The position numbers were made by a program, and so were the translations under genes. The notes below the pieces were generated by a model. The model searched no databases. It was not told the origin of the DNA and saw only the letters and a program-made list of their open reading frames with translations. From Brachionus plicatilis (taxonomy: Eukaryota > Rotifera > Eurotatoria > Ploima > Brachionidae): DNA of 64,000 nt. Position 1 is the first letter of the stretch. Every line of letters starts with the position of its first letter. Location: the NCBI GenBank assembly GCA_010279815.1, contig QEOQ01000316.1, forward strand, positions 1,394,345 to 1,458,344, in the 5' to 3' direction. Positions 1 to 10,568 of this stretch are shown here, piece by piece.

Positions 1-3000
1 AATTTGAACGCACAAGAGAAAGCAAAATAATGTCATTTTCTTCTCCTTGGTAATTGTCCACAGTGCTTACTTTGATCAATTTTAGGCCCAAATTACGCAA
101 TCTCTTTTTTATTTCACTAAGTTGACCCAAGTACATTGTTAAAACAGTTATTTTGGACTGATCATATCCTTGTTTAGTCAAATACAAGCTTAACTTGGCC
201 AAATATTCAGCTTCAAAGATGTTCGACTTGGTCGTGCTGTCAGCAGTGATTCTTTCTAGTTGATTATGGTCAATAAAATAAATGCTTTTCTTAAGTCCTT
301 TAACAGTGGGATGTGAATTTACAGAAGGATCATTATTTATTGTTTCCTCATAAAAATGTTTCATTAAAACACTAATCTCTGGCCTCATCCGGTGTTGATT
401 ATTTAGCATGACTCTTTTGGTGTTATTGTTAATTAGTCTCTCAAACAAAGACACATCTAGTTGGTATTGAGTTGCCAATGTGTACACCGCTGGATTTGGT
501 CTTAGTTGCACGTGATCTCCAATTAGGATCAAATGTTCACAATGCTTGGACAAAGCGCTCACTATATGAGCTTCAAATACTTCTGCTGCTTCTTCTACAA
601 TGATAATACGAGGTCCAATGTCTTTGAGTACCGAGTGATACCTTGATGAACCAGTAGTTGTCATTGCAATTATGTAGGCATCTTGCATTATTGATCTATC
701 TTCTTGCAATCGTAATTCTTGCATTTGGTTTATTTCATTATTATACTCATTGCATAATTGTTTAATTTTTTCCTCTTGTTCATTTTTATATTTATTAACC
801 CAGTGGAAATAAAGCAAGTGTCTCTGAGTGTAATCAAGGCGCCAAATATTTGGACAATTTTCAATCAGACTCAAGTCATTGTTCGAATATTGATTGGAAG
901 TTTTTGCGAAAATTTTTTCCAAAGTTGTTTCTAATTTCTCAAAATCAGCGTCTATTACTTTTTTACCTTTCTTTACTTTCCATTTGCCTTCTTTTGAATA
1001 GCCCATTTGATATCTGTATGTTTTAATCATATCATATAATTCTTCTTTTTTCAATAATTCCTTTGTATCCAAGTTTAATACTTTAGTGGATGCAAAGTCA
1101 TCAAAGTTATCATCTAAAATTCTTTCTTTATTAAAATTATCATCCTCCTCTTCGGAATCAGGCTCAGCCAAATTAGGTTGCTCATTATTTTGAATAAGTT
1201 CCTTTGATTCTTCTTCTTGGTCTTGGTCAGCGTTTAGACCAGTTACAAATTGTCCATGTAATTCTTCTGTCAATTCAAAATTATCCAATTCCTCAACAAA
1301 GTCCTCTTCGTCAAAGTCAAGTAAGCCAAGCCAATCAATAAGATAAAAGTTAAGATCAATATCTTTGTCATTTCTTCTATGATTAATTAATAACTGATCC
1401 AAATGCAAAGGATTAATGTAATTTTTAAGTTTTTGAATTGTTAAAATAGCTTGGCAATTAAAGATTAGATCTAAAGTTCTTGAAACAGAAGCTAAATTTT
1501 CTTTTAAAGTTGAAATTTTTCGATATTGATTTACAATGTTATAATAAATAGTTCTATCAATTTGACGTTTGCTCTTTAAACTTTGTTTCAAATTTTTGAG
1601 TAAAAAAGGTTCCAAACTTTCGGATTTAGACCGACCACCAACACGAACAACACCACTTGTTAATTTGCATTCATCTATGCAATACTCCAAAAATTGATCC
1701 AAAGCATGGTTGGTATAGCAAATCATTAGAATTGGCTTGTGTCTTTCATTGGGTCTGTTCCACCATGAGTGCTTGTTATCCAACAGAAATTTAACAAGCT
1801 TTACACCTAAAAAGGTTTTTCCAGTACCGGGTGGTCTTAGAAAAAAAATTTTAATTTAGAAAAAATTAATCAATAGTATTGGTTAATTATTTAATTTTAA
1901 GTATTCTTTTATTAATTAAAAAAAAAAGTAAGACAATTATTTGGAAGATACCTTTTGAAATTGCAATTTAAAAAAAATAAATGCAATTAGTCTATGCATG
2001 CATTATCAAAATTTTAATTGACATGTTTTAAGAAAAAATTGCAATTTCAATTTGCATTGAAACAAAAACTGTATTGCATCTTGAAGTTGATGATCACTTC
2101 AAAAAATTTATCTTAAGATATTTAAATAAATCTTTGAGTTTATTTAAATAATTTTAATGTAACATGAATGACATGTAATGTAGATTTTAAAAAATAAAAA
2201 AAAATGGGAAAAACATTTTCCCAATCTATTGATAAAATCGATTTTTTTAACCAATTTTAATTTATTTAAATGATTTTTTGTAAAGTTTATTTTCATTTTT
2301 TTAATTATTTGAAATTTATTATTTGAATTTCTTTTTCAATTTTTTTTTGATACAAATACTTTTGAAATAAAAAAAACTTCAAATAAACTTCACAAAAATC
2401 AGTTAAATAAATTAAAATCGTTAAATTTATTTTAACAATGGATTGAGAAAATGTTTTTTCAATTTTTTTTTATTTTTTTAATCTACATAACATGTTAATC
2501 ATTTTACATTAAAATTATTTAAATTAAATCAAAGATTTACTTTAATATCCTAAGATAAACTTTTTGAATTGAAATGATATTTTGAATTGATCATCAATTT
2601 CACGATGCCAATTTTATTTGAAAAAAAAAATCTTTAAAATTTAAAGATAGAAAAAAAGATTTTTTGTATTCCTTCCTAAAAAAATTTCAAGCTAAACGCC
2701 GAAAAAAGTTTTTAAAAGAAAAATATCCTTTTATGCAAAAGAGAAAATAAGAAAATGTAACAAATTTGATGCTTTTTTGATTTAAACATTGTGCTTCTTT
2801 TATGTACAATTTAATACTTTAAATAATTTCAAAAAAATAGACTTGTATAGAAATACATTAAATTGGTTTTATTTTCATTGACCTAATCCCACGTTAGTGC
2901 TTTGTGATAAAGTATAACATTTAAAAAAATTAAACTTTTAAAAATTAATTTAACTTTTAAAAATATATGTTTTTTCATAAAAATAAATAACTAGTTTTGG

Positions 3001-5048
3001 GCGGTCCATGGACAGTCAACACTTCTTTCAGTCCCATGTTAAATAGTTTTAAAAAAATAAGAAGAAATAAACAAATTTTATTAACCCAACGAAAAGAAGA
3101 GAAATCATTTTGTTGTTATGATTAAAAATAAAAATTAGGAAATTGTTTGCAGCAGTCGACAAATAGAGTTGTTCCTATGTTAGTATTTCTGTCAAAAAGT
3201 ATTGAATTTTAAATAAAAAGATTGTTAACTAATTAAAATGATATTAAATTATTTTTGTTTTTTTTCCTTCTCTTAAGATTTTTAAGTTCAAGGTATAATT
3301 TAAATTTAGAAAGGAAATCAAAAATTTTTTAATCCAACATCTTAATTTAAACTTGATTTAAAATTTATACTTAAAACTTAATTTTGAAAATTAAATTTTA
3401 AACAAAATTTTTTAATCAAAAAGAAAGTCCTGCTAATTAAAAGAATAGTATTTAAATAAATTTACCCTTGTATCAGAGCCAACTTGTTTGTCAAGGCTAA
3501 TTTGACAGCTTCATATTGGGATTGATCTAGACGCATTTGTTCAGCCGATGGCCAACTAGCAGGATTTGATATAAAACATTTAACTGGATTATTTCGAGGA
3601 TCATTTTTATTCATTTGAATTTTTTTCTTTCTATCAACAAGTACCGTGAAATCAACACTGGCTTCTTTTAAATATTTTGGTAAAGGCATCATTGCATTCT
3701 GGCAATAAACTAAATTTTCTTTGAAAGGAAAATTTTCTTCACCTTCTCTTTTAAAAGTTTTCAATGCTTTTAAAACATGCTTGTAGGACTCAAAAAACGC
3801 AGAGGTTTCCAGCATTATATAAGATTTGCCAAATTCTGGATAACTAATGACCTCACATGCTTCAAAATCAAATTTTACATTAAACCAGCCTTTTTTTCTT
3901 AGATCTTTTTCTTCTCTTTCACAAACAATGCCAATCAAACACTCATTGAGAAAATAGTCTGAACTAAAACAAATCAATGAACCAAAAATCAAGCGTTTTG
4001 ATGTCTCCCAATTGATTGACTTTATCTTTTCATTATCCAACTGCATCACATAAACAATTCCTTGACCACTTGTTGTCACATTTATGCAAGACACATCAAA
4101 ATATGTATTCAAATATTGAATTTTTTTAATTTTATTAATTATCTGTTTGGTAAGTTCGGCACCTTTTTTGTTCTTTTGGACAATTTCTTTGAATTCAGAT
4201 AAGCCCTCTCGAAGAGGTCTCATAAAATCTTCTCTCAAAAGTCTAAATTGAACATCTAAATAATGATGCACATCCTTGTATCTTCCATTGGTGATGTTTC
4301 TTCTCAAAAATGTTTCTTGATTATTCAAAATATCGTCCAAAGTTGGAACTATGCTCATTGTTGTAAAGTCTTCGTCAGGTTCCTCATCTTCATTCTCAAT
4401 ATTTTTAAATGTTTTATTTCTTCGTTTTGATATATTTTCTTTTATTTCTGTTTCCACTTTTAAAACATTTTCAAACAATGTTTTTAATTCCTCATTTTGT
4501 ATTCTATTAAAGACCAGCAATTCAAGTCGATCTTTCAGTGGCCCTATTAAATTAAGATTGTTCTCATTTGCATTCAAAATTTCAATTAATAATTTCAAAG
4601 CCAGTCTTATCAAATTGATGTTGTAGCCAAAATGAATTCTTTCGTTGACAGAATTGTACAATAATGTTTTGAAAAAATTTGAATCTGCTATTTTAGTTGA
4701 CAATTCTCTCAATTTAGCAGGCATAGAATTGCATTCGAATGATTTTACAAAAGAAAAAGTCAAATCATGAAGTAGCTTTTCTCCCATTTGATCTACATTT
4801 AGATAATGTTCCAGACCGAACTTGGCATCAAATAGACAAAGAACTATTTGCTCAGGCTCTTTGATCTTTAGACCTTCTACTGTCTTTAAGCTCAGTCGAA
4901 ATGGACCATTTTGTCTTTGTTGATTATTGCCAGGATTTTGTCTTGTTTGACCATTATTTCTTTTTCTTCTTCGAACAATTTGAACAATTTTGCCATTTTG
5001 TTGGGAAACCTTTCCCTTCCAATTCGCTTGGTGACCACTTGAAGCCAT
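1..5048 (-). CDS. ZNFX1-like SF1 RNA helicase, copy 1 (3' part beyond the window edge)
   Basis: Two exons are visible: 5048..3466, and 1835..1 running off the left edge. The 1.63-kb intron is 3465..1836. Exon 1 (about 527 residues) is the N-terminal region with a basic, Gln/Asn-rich start (residues 1-46). The junction codon begins the Walker A motif GPPGTGKT. Exon 2 carries motif Ia (YTNHALDQFLE), an acidic insert, the Walker B-like VEEAAEVFEAH, GDHVQLRPNP, QHRMRPE and VDNYQGEEND, and ends at LLSLVRSN. These are UPF1-like helicase motifs in the order typical of ZNFX1, an RNA helicase linked to dsRNA sensing and small-RNA pathways in animals. The NFX1 zinc fingers would lie beyond position 1. 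The stretches I translated are open, so this copy may be the intact one. The paralogue at 15723..23469 is in the opposite orientation, and their 5' ends face each other across about 10.7 kb. Confidence 0.88.
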
Positions 5049-7664
5049 ATTTTGTGAATTTTTAAATTTGAAATTTTTTTTAACTCTATGAAAAAGGATT
5101 TTTTCTTAATTTAGACCTTAAATTTATGTAGGAGTGCTTTTGCTCCACGTGTTTTTTTCTAAGCGTTTAGTTAATGGCGCGCAATAGAAAAAAATTAAGC
5201 TTAATAATAGATGATGTGAATAGATTTTAAATTTCAAAATAAATTCTAAAAATAATTGCGTTTTAATCTCAAAAAAGAAGAATCATAAAAAATTTCATAA
5301 ATTATCTAATCTTTACAATGAAATAAAACATTAAAATATTTTTTCAGCTGGAGATTAAAACTGAACTAAAATATTTTATTAAAAATATTTTAAATAAAAA
5401 TTTTACCTGATAAATAATTTAGGTACATTTGGCTTTACAGAGAAATTTGAATAGAACTTTGCCCATTTGAAAAGTAACTTCAAGTAATCAATATTTTCAG
5501 AATTTTTTGAATTGTATTTTGGAATATGGATTTGATAAATCATTGATTTATATAAAAAAAATTTAATATTTCTATTTTTACTTAATAAAAAGATTTTTTT
5601 TTACAATTTTATACTTTTATATTTAATTTTGTTTGTCACAGCCGAATCTGGCGTAATAAAAAATAATAATGATAAAAATTTTATCTTATCGAAAATGCCG
5701 ATGAAAATTAGAGAAATAATCAATGGACATCAAATAATTTTTAGTGATCTTCAAAATTAAAATGTGATTAAAAAATACTATACAAAATATTTGCATAAAA
5801 ATTAGGTAAATAATAAAAATAATGTGAATCGAAAACATAACAAATAAGGTAAAGAATGATTGTGTATCACTAGATAACATTATCGACCGAAACCGATTAT
5901 TTTTTGTCTCATAAATGGCATTGTGAAATTTGGTACAAAAACTAAAAATATTAAAAATTTCAAGGCTTAAGTTCTAAAGGACCAAAACATATTCTGTAAA
6001 TTGTAGCAGCTGATACATCCTTTGTACCACCAAGATACTGATTATGCAAAACTCTGCAATAAATCTCCAAAACTCAGAAAATAGTAAATTTGGGATACTA
6101 AATTATATTAAAAATCCAATTCAACTTTAAGTGGTGGTACAAAGGATGGATCACTTGCTACAATTTACAGAGCATGTTTTAGTCGGCTCAGATTAAAGTT
6201 CTGGCGTTTTTTATGTTTTGTTTTTGTTTTTTGTACTAAAATTCACAATGTTCTGAACTTTGCAGAGTTTTGCAGAATCAGTATATTGGTGGAACAAAGG
6301 ATGTATCAGTTGCTACAATTTACAGAACATGTTTTAGTCCTTCAGAACTTAATCTTTGGCACTTTTTATATTTTGTTTTTGATTTTTGTACCAAAATTCA
6401 CAATGCCTCATAAATGTGATAAACTTTTAAAAGTTTTTATTAAAATTTTTAATATTATTTTTTTTAATTTTAAAATAAATTTATGTTGGTAATTTGATTT
6501 AAAATTTTAATTTAATTGGTACTTTTTCATTTTCTTTAAATTTTTAAATTTTGAGCGAATTTTTTCATTTAAAAAATAATGTTTGGTTTAATTCAAAATG
6601 TCAATGAGGTATTCTATATAGTATTTGTCCAAGAAAATATTTTTTTACATATATTCTTTTAAACTTAAATCAATCAATTTTCTATAAAAAAGCATTTAAT
6701 TATTATTTAAAATTTAAAAATTACTGTAAAATTTACTTAATCTAAACTGAAGAAAATCAATTTTACTTAAAAGTTGATAATTTAAAAAAAATATATATAT
6801 ATAATTTTGACTCATAAACGTTTGTATTGATGTGAAAATAGGTACACCGGATAATGGATTGTTAAAAAATAAGGCCCAGTCCTTTTGTTAAAATAAAATG
6901 CTCGATACTGTCCCTTTAATAAAAATCGCATAATAATTTATTTATTAAAAAAACGCCCACTCGATTACCGTAAAAAAGACGTTCTTTTCTGTTATGCCCA
7001 GTTAAATAACAAATTTTTTTGTCCCAAAAAAACTTTATTTTAATAATATTATAAACAAATCGTAATACAAATAAATCTAAATATCGGCAAATAAAGTTAA
7101 GAATCATCATAACAAAACCAGGCCGTGTTGAACTAAATGATGAAACAGTTAGCCTAAATTTAAGTAATATTAATTTAAATCTAGTTAAGAGAAAAAAATA
7201 TGCTAAAATAAAAAAAAAGACTACGTTTCATATATAAAAAAGTATTTTTAAAATTAAAAAAATATTGTATTATAAGTTTATTTTAATTTTTGACCCCGCA
7301 CTTTGAAAAAATTTTCAGAAAAATTTAATTTTATTTTTAAGAATTATTAACGTCTCAAATCATCGATTCTTGCTCTAACAACCTGACTTTATAAAGATTT
7401 TCGCATCTTTATTAAATTTTAAATAAAAAGACATTAGTTTTTCTTCTAAATATCTAAATTTTGTTATTTTTGGAGCCGATGAACCTGTAGTTATTATGCA
7501 TTGATTTATTTGCAAGGGTTTAGATTAACCAGATAAATTTTCTGATATTAATATTTGAAAAAATTTTAGAAGATTTTTATATTTCTTTAATTTTTATCAA
7601 ATTGATTAAATTTTTTTTATAAAAAAAATTTATTTTTAAATAAAATACAAAAAATTATTTTGGT
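5049..7664. other. Intergenic DNA between ZNFX1 copy 1 and the F-box gene
   Basis: AT-rich sequence with only short chance reading frames. The one structure I can support is the foldback repeat at 5917-6406. Confidence 0.6.
5917..6406. repeat. Foldback (inverted-repeat) element
   Basis: The outer ends are inverted copies: GGCATTGTGAA near 5917 and TTCACAATGCC near 6396-6406. The arms share an imperfect inverted block of roughly 140 bp, including a segment around CTGTAAATTGTAGCA on the left and TGCTACAATTTACAG on the right. A third partial copy of the right-arm segment sits in the middle (about 6125-6200). Similar ends occur near 42.9 kb and 59.4 kb, so this is probably a dispersed family. 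No coding capacity or clear target duplication was seen. Confidence 0.6.
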
Positions 7665-8612
7665 CTAAAAAATTAATTCTATATTAAATTTTTCAAATAA
7701 AGCCTTAAATGGCTCAACATTGATTTTTGGACATCTTTTTACGTTTAAGCATTTAAAAACACTATTTATTTCTACATATTTTGAAATAAAAACTTCCAAA
7801 ATTAGTGATGTAATATTTGGTACGTCCTCCAAATTTAAAAATTTTAATTTTCTAAAATCACCTTGCACTAAAACATCTATCAAATTATCATCTATTCGGT
7901 AGCATCTAGATAGTTTTAAGCTTTCTAAATTGTGACTACATGAAGATAAGTCTTTTACATGGCTAGCACATATTCGGCTTGAATCGCTCAAATCCACATG
8001 CACCAGATTAGTTAAATGAATATTCTTGAACCATCCAATTGGTATCTCGCAGCGAATCAATTTTAAACAAGATATAGAATCAGGTAAATCATTTACCTGA
8101 ATTGAACTCATATCTGCATATTTAACTTCAAAAGTTGCCAAAGAAGTGCATGTAGAGCACAGCTTTTCCATAAAGGATGAGCTCAGGGTGCTTTGATTTT
8201 TATGATCGACTAAATTTTGAACAATTAATCAAATTAAATAAAGTAGAAATAAAAAAACTTTTATTTAAATTTCCCATAATTCTAATTGATTTTGCTTTCT
8301 GAAATTGTCTGTGGCGCACAAGTTTCCACAATTTTTTTAAATTAATGAACGAATCAATCTCAATGTGGTGCCATAGCGTCTCATCATAAACTGCTTGGTA
8401 CCATGACCGACAAACACTGGCAAAATTTTTTAATAATTAGCTAATTACTTGAAAAATAGCTACCTGGCTATTCGGCATCGAGTTTTTAAGTTCAAATACT
8501 TGAAAATTTTTAACAATATTTCATGTGGTAAATTCGAAAAACCTGATTCATTGTCACTTTTTTGGCATTTTGCTTGGCCCTGATTCGAATCGGCTTTTCT
8601 TTTTCGACCCAT
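7665..8612 (-). CDS. F-box/leucine-rich-repeat protein (FBXL type)
   Basis: Three exons, 8612..8464, 8416..8259 and 8209..7665, are joined by 47- and 49-nt GT..AG introns into a 283-residue protein. The start ATG at 8612 gives a short basic leader, then an F-box at about residues 24-68 (FSNLPHEILLKIFKYLNL, then VCRSWYQAV and ETLWHHIEI). The rest holds leucine-rich repeats of the cysteine-containing FBXL style (LESLKLSRCYRIDDNLIDVL, then LKFLNLEDVPNITS and FKCLNVKRCPKIN). Such proteins are the substrate-recognition subunits of SCF ubiquitin ligases; the F-box binds Skp1 and the LRRs bind the target. The target cannot be told from sequence. The phase is kept across both introns, which supports the model. 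Confidence 0.85.
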
Positions 8613-8766
8613 TCAGAATATAAAAAAAAAATTATTAAGTAAAAATTATGATTTTATAAATTAATTTATTCAATTTTTATTCATTTATGTGATTTGAAAA
8701 ATTTTAATTTTGGAATTGAATTTGAAAAAAAAAATCCTTATTAACAAATAGAAAGTTCAAATAAAT

Positions 8767-9465
8767 TTATAGATTCTCAATTAATTTAAAAAAAACAGAC
8801 AAAGTTTTTAAGATATGCTCATATTTTTGGTTTTTGGCTTTCCACTTGAAAAAAGTATCTGAGTTTATTACATCAAGATTAAACAATAAGGTAAATACAT
8901 GATTTAAAAAGTTGCTTGGTTCTTTGACTTTATCAGCTAGATACCTTATGGCTGAAAGTGATTCTAGCTCGAATTTTTCGTTTGAATTTAGATATTTTTT
9001 GAGCAAAAAAATTCTTTTGATAAAAAAACCTGTGTTAAATGAGTTGTTCTCAAGACATTTTTTGCATAAAACAATTGCCAAAGTGCCGCAAAAAACTTTC
9101 GAGTTCAGATCGGAAGAAGTAAATTCTGACAAAATTCGATCCATTATTAACTCATTTGAATCACTCGGGTCCATCAGCAAAGCCTTTAGTTTGATATGGA
9201 AAAATTTGACTGGATCTAGGTTAGTTCTTACAATTGAGACTCTGTAAAGATCTGTATAAAGATTGCTGTCGGTTTTTGTTGTTTCTTTACAATTAATTTT
9301 TGGATTAGACTGAACCGAGTTTAAAACAGGAATTTTTTCATTTAGGTTCTCATCAACTGATTTCATTTCTTTTTGGTCTGAAGATTCTCCAATTTGGATA
9401 TCTTTGCTCGGCTCTTTGGCTCGAGATTGAAGAAAAACCAGAAAATTTCTATCATAACGCTTCAT
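8767..9465 (-). CDS. Small eIF4G-like protein: eIF4E-binding motif plus W2-like domain
   Basis: A single exon of 232 codons starts at the ATG at 9465; the codon at 9483 is TTG, so a longer start there is not supported. The N-terminus reads MKRYDRNFLVFLQ. It contains the canonical eIF4E-binding pattern Y-x4-L-hydrophobic (YDRNFLV), very close to the YDREFLL of eIF4G. After a polar linker, the C-terminal ~150 residues look like a W2 HEAT domain and end with DTFFKWKAKNQKYEHILKTL, the FxxW-containing signature seen in eIF4G, eIF5 and eIF2B-epsilon. No MIF4G (eIF4A-binding) domain is visible, so by inference it could bind eIF4E without recruiting eIF4A, as a repressor or specialised factor. An upstream exon is possible, because TAG/CA just before the ATG could be an acceptor. 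Confidence 0.55.
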   Translation of the reverse strand: MKRYDRNFLVFLQSRAKEPSKDIQIGESSDQKEMKSVDENLNEKIPVLNSVQSNPKINCKETTKTDSNLYTDLYRVSIVRTNLDPVKFFHIKLKALLMDPSDSNELIMDRILSEFTSSDLNSKVFCGTLAIVLCKKCLENNSFNTGFFIKRIFLLKKYLNSNEKFELESLSAIRYLADKVKEPSNFLNHVFTLLFNLDVINSDTFFKWKAKNQKYEHILKTLSVFFKLIENL

Positions 9466-10568
9466 TGCTATCAATTTTTCCAAATTTAATTCTCAACTTT
9501 TTTTTGGTTAAAGTCACGTTACAAAAATCCTGAGTCGAAGGGTTTCAAAAATGAAAGCGTACAGCTGCAATCTAAAAAATCCAAATTAAATCATTTCTTA
9601 AATTTATTTTAAATTTTATGAAAATTAGAAACTAAATTTACTCATCTTTAAATATGAAACTATTAATAATTAATTTCAAACTCTTTTTCATAGAATAGAA
9701 CGCATTTTAGACTAGAAATAAGACAACCTTGAAACAAGACCATTCAAATCAACTATTTCAATGCATATTTTGAAATAATTAAATGAAAAAAGTTAAATTA
9801 TCAAATAAAATTTAAAAATGATAATTTGTACAAATCTCTTTGATTTACTTGTCAAGCTTTATTTCATTTAATTCAAACATTTTACCAATTTTGAATAGAT
9901 TTAATTTAATTTGGTTGTTAATAAATTTATATTTAATAAGAAAAAAAAAATATTTTTCAAAAAAACTTAAAACAAACTAAAAAATGATATTTACATTTTA
10001 ATTAATTAATTTTAAGCCAAAGATTAAAAACTAAATTTGTTGAAATTTCAAGTCAAAAGTTGATGCCATCAAAATTTGAGATTTTCGAGCATAACTTTCT
10101 TAAACTTGTTGTTTAAACAAAAAAATTTTGAATATTTGATTGAAAAAAATTGATTTAGACGTACTATTGAGATAAAACTCTAATAAATCATCGATTTAGT
10201 TGAATTATAAAATAAATGAGTATAATTTAAATTTATTTATTAAAATTGGAAAATGTTGTGATTTTTTAGAATATCTTAATCTTTTAAGTAAAGGGATCAT
10301 AACAATAAATTGGTAAACTAAACTTTTGATATTTAATAGAAATATTATTTTGATCAAAATAAAAGCAAATCAACTTTTAAAAAATTTTCTAATATTTTTA
10401 AATCAAATTTTAAATTATAAAAGAATTAGAATATAGTTTTATTTAGTTGGGAATTTAATACTAAATTTTGAAAAGTTTATCATTCATTAGTCAATCTTTT
10501 GACAAAAAACTTTATAAAAATTAAAAAAAATTAAAAATATAAATTTTTTTTTAAAAAAAATATTGATA
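9466..10568. other. Intergenic, no feature seen
   Basis: AT-rich sequence between the eIF4G-like gene and the ATPase 3' end, without a convincing reading frame, RNA or repeat. Confidence 0.5.

Noticed and set aside
8767..9483. Start of the W2-like gene at 9483
   Set aside because: The codon there is TTG. The first ATG in frame is at 9465, and the eIF4E motif follows it directly.
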